Shown here: positions 62,295-64,000 of the stretch, piece after piece
Position numbering within the stretch: the stretch's first letter is position 1
Layout of the letters: each line of letters starts with the position of its first letter
Source: Chryseobacterium ureilyticum
GTDB lineage: Bacteria; Bacteroidota; Bacteroidia; Flavobacteriales; Weeksellaceae
DNA: 64,000 nt
NCBI RefSeq assembly: GCF_900156735.1
Contig: NZ_FTOL01000002.1
Span: 682,001 to 746,000 of the forward strand
Direction: 5' to 3'
Position numbers and translations under genes: made by a program
Notes under the pieces: model-generated
Database searches by the model: none
Seen by the model: the letters and a program-made list of their open reading frames with translations, nothing else
Told to the model about the DNA's origin: nothing

Positions 62295-63287
62295 ATGTTC
62301 AAACACCACATGAAATATGTAAAAAATTTTACACTGAGTATCGCAACAGCAACTGTTTTCTTTTCTTGTTCGGAAAGTACTCTTGATAGAGATTCAAATG
62401 AAATGTCTACTATTCAAAAGGCAAATTATAAGGTTTCTTCTCGAGCTGCAATTGAAATGAACAGCTGGATGTCCGGTTTACAGGATAATATTTCAATTTC
62501 AAAAATTTCAATTCCGGGAACGCATGATTCCGGAGCTCGTGTAGATGCTCCCGTAGTATCAGGAACTGCAAAAACCCAGGATCTTAGTATTGCAGAACAG
62601 CTGAATGCAGGTGTTCGTTTTCTTGATATTCGTTGCAGACATATTGATAATTCTTTTACTATTCATCATGGTGCTATTTATCAGAATTTAAATTTTGATG
62701 ATGTTCTTAATGCCTGCTATTCTTTTCTGGAAAGTCATCCTTCGGAAACAATTATTATGTCTGTAAAGGAAGAGCATGATCCTTCAAATAATACCAGAAG
62801 TTTTGAGAAAACCTTTGATGCTTATGTTCAGAAAAACTCGGCAAAGTGGAATCTTGGGACAAATATTCCAACGCTTGGAGAAGTAAGAGGGAAAATTAGA
62901 TTGTTAAGAAGATTCTCTGCTGAAACAGCAAAAGGAATCAACGCAACATCATGGGCAGATAATACAACATTTGAAATCAATAATCCAGGTGCTCAACTAA
63001 AAGTTCAGGATTATTATAAGGTAACGAACAATGATGATAAATGGAATGGTATTTCCAATCTGCTCAACGAAGCGAAAAGCAATAATAGCGACAGACTTTT
63101 CATCAATTTCACAAGTGGTTATAAACCCGGAATATTCGGAATTCCAAGTATTCCTACCGTTTCAAATAATATTAATCCAAGACTTAAAACATATTTTCAA
63201 TCCAACACGAAAGGGTCTTTTGGAATTATGCCAATGGATTTTGTTAATGCAGAATTATCCGGGCTGATTGTAAAAACCAATTTCTAA
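62295..63287 (+). CDS. Phosphatidylinositol-specific phospholipase C-like lipoprotein
   Basis: This 330-residue protein is of the bacterial PI-PLC type. It has ISISKISIPGTHDSGAR with catalytic His77, GVRFLDIRCRH near 106-116 and TIHHGAIYQN with the second catalytic His125. SFLESHPSETIIMSVKEEHDP follows. The spacing of the two histidines (48) is close to that of Bacillus PI-PLC (50). It would cleave phosphatidylinositol or glycosyl-PI anchors outside the cell. A lipobox-like FFSC (Cys25) suggests a lipoprotein. The start could be 62295 or 62310 (the second Met); the signal peptide core is in both. An alkaline phosphatase gene converges downstream. Confidence 0.88.
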   Translation: MFKHHMKYVKNFTLSIATATVFFSCSESTLDRDSNEMSTIQKANYKVSSRAAIEMNSWMSGLQDNISISKISIPGTHDSGARVDAPVVSGTAKTQDLSIAEQLNAGVRFLDIRCRHIDNSFTIHHGAIYQNLNFDDVLNACYSFLESHPSETIIMSVKEEHDPSNNTRSFEKTFDAYVQKNSAKWNLGTNIPTLGEVRGKIRLLRRFSAETAKGINATSWADNTTFEINNPGAQLKVQDYYKVTNNDDKWNGISNLLNEAKSNNSDRLFINFTSGYKPGIFGIPSIPTVSNNINPRLKTYFQSNTKGSFGIMPMDFVNAELSGLIVKTNF

Positions 63288-63313
63288 ATTAATTTATTTG
63301 TTAGATTTATTGT

Positions 63314-63343
63314 AAGGCTGTCTCTGTTTGGGGATAGCCTTTG
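63314..63343 (+). terminator. Terminator after the PI-PLC-like gene
   Basis: AAGGCTGTC (63314-63322) pairs with GGATAGCCTT (63332-63341), with one wobble. Confidence 0.6.
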
Positions 63344-63433
63344 TATATTTAAAACATGTTTTTTCATCAGCTTAAAGAAAGCAAAACGAACAATTGTGGA
63401 TAACTTCTATGTTATTAACAATTCCTCATAAAA

Positions 63434-63463
63434 AATGACTGCTTCAAAAATGAAACAGTCATT
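63434..63463 (-). terminator. Terminator of the alkaline phosphatase gene
   Basis: AATGACTG plus TTCA and TGAA plus CAGTCATT form a stem with a symmetric one-base mismatch and an A-rich loop. On the minus strand a T run follows. Confidence 0.75.
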
Positions 63464-63483
63464 ATTATCTTTGAAACGGAAAA

Positions 63484-64000
63484 CTATTTCTGAATCCCGT
63501 AAGCGGCAAGTATTTTATTGAAAATCTCGGTATTTTCAAACAGTCCTGTAAACTCTTTGGAATTCGGTCCGTACGCAAAAACACTTGATGGAATTGAAGT
63601 ATGATCATTGGTACTGAAATTTCCAAATATCCAGCCATCTTTTAAGCTTCCATCTAAAAGCGTCAGACCTCCGGTTTCATGATCACCTACAACAACAACC
63701 AGTGTTTCTTTGTTTTCGTCTGCAAATTTCATTGCTTTTCCTACAACATGATCAAAATCCAGTAATTCGGTAACAAGTTGTTCTATATTATTACTGTGCC
63801 CACCACCGTCGGTTTGGGAAGCTTCTACCATCATAAAGAATCCTTTTTTATTGTTCTTCAGATCATTTAAAGTAAGATCAAAGGCATCAGCAAGCCAATT
63901 TCCTCTACCGTCTGTTATGCGTTTTGATGCCAAAGGATCAATAACAAGGGTGCGGTTGTTTATGTTACTCACAGATTTCAGGTTTTGATATAGATCTACT
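63484..64000 (-). CDS. Alkaline phosphatase, C-terminal part (cut by window edge)
   Basis: The minus-strand frame is open from the right edge to a stop at 63484, giving 171 residues of an alkaline phosphatase. MMVEASQTDGGGHSNN and VVVVGDHETGGLTLL contain the metal-binding Asp, His, Asp-His and His residues of the C-terminal half. DPLASKRITDGRGNWLADAFDLTL precedes them. The apparent start at 63972 is a GTG inside the frame, and the residues before it (VDLYQNLKS) continue to the edge, so the gene begins outside the window. It hydrolyses phosphate monoesters, usually in the periplasm or outside, under phosphate limitation. No sorting domain is seen; the protein ends LAAYGIQK. Confidence 0.9.
   Translation of the reverse strand, partial: VDLYQNLKSVSNINNRTLVIDPLASKRITDGRGNWLADAFDLTLNDLKNNKKGFFMMVEASQTDGGGHSNNIEQLVTELLDFDHVVGKAMKFADENKETLVVVVGDHETGGLTLLDGSLKDGWIFGNFSTNDHTSIPSSVFAYGPNSKEFTGLFENTEIFNKILAAYGIQK

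Noticed and set aside
1..64000. CRISPR arrays, tRNA or rRNA genes, insertion sequences, phage or plasmid genes
   Set aside because: No regular direct-repeat arrays, cloverleaf-like stretches, transposases or integrases were found on either strand.

Overview
The window is chromosomal DNA from a flavobacterium of the Weeksellaceae, most probably Chryseobacterium or a close relative. This rests on the AT-rich composition, the near absence of Shine-Dalgarno sequences, the repeated Bacteroidota -7 promoter element TAnnTTTG before gene after gene, secreted proteins carrying both classes of type IX secretion (T9SS) sorting domain, and Bacteroidota-type families (DUF3667, DUF4252 with a GIN adhesin head, GEVED, DUF4407, the alternative GlmU-like nucleotidyltransferase). 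No rRNA, tRNA, CRISPR array, insertion sequence, integrase or phage gene was found.

Layout. 0-6.4 kb is housekeeping: ribE (cut by the left edge), pdxA, DUF177-rpmF, accB-accC and rocD. 6.6-15.4 kb is a nine-gene co-directional glycan cluster, probably for lipooligosaccharide or another surface glycan. It holds GT2, GT4 and GT90 glycosyltransferases, UDP-galactopyranose mutase (glf) and two paralogous genes of a poorly defined glycosyltransferase-like family. 15.6-18.1 kb carries gltX and accA. 18.2-33.1 kb holds tsf, three large tandem paralogues (941-1131 aa) with an IgGFc-binding-like N-terminal region and a T9SS type B C-terminus, a carboxypeptidase-regulatory-like protein, trmB, and three scattered members of one small secreted family (probably DUF6759). 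33.3-35.1 kb is rplM-rpsI-rpsB on the minus strand.

35.5-46.5 kb mixes a DUF3667 membrane protein, the fused B12 mutase IcmF, a PP-loop ATPase, a beta-lactamase-fold lipoprotein, a PadR regulator with two HAAS-like membrane proteins, a 2H phosphoesterase and ruvC. 46.7-49.7 kb is the most unusual locus. A DUF4407 membrane and coiled-coil protein overlaps by one base a soluble protein that joins a Clp/HSP100-like AAA+ ATPase to an FtsH-type (M41) zinc peptidase. 49.8-58.3 kb is all minus strand: a T9SS metzincin protease, guaB, an ECF sigma / membrane partner / GIN-DUF4252 / DUF4252 operon, a GlmU-like protein and ribosomal protein L31 type B. 58.5-63.3 kb returns to the plus strand: a beta-helix-like lipoprotein, a MazG-like pyrophosphohydrolase, aroA, a small secreted protein and a PI-PLC-like lipoprotein. 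An alkaline phosphatase cut by the right edge follows on the minus strand.

How the genes work together. accA, accB and accC supply three of the four acetyl-CoA carboxylase subunits (accD is not here). The glycan cluster appears to make and use UDP-galactofuranose for a surface sugar. The adhesins, M43 protease, lipoproteins, PI-PLC and alkaline phosphatase form a large exported inventory. The arrangement of tsf, rpsB and the small secreted paralogues can be explained by one inversion of about 14 kb. Promoters are called from the TAnnTTTG element and terminators from hairpins with flanking A/T runs; none is experimentally supported here.
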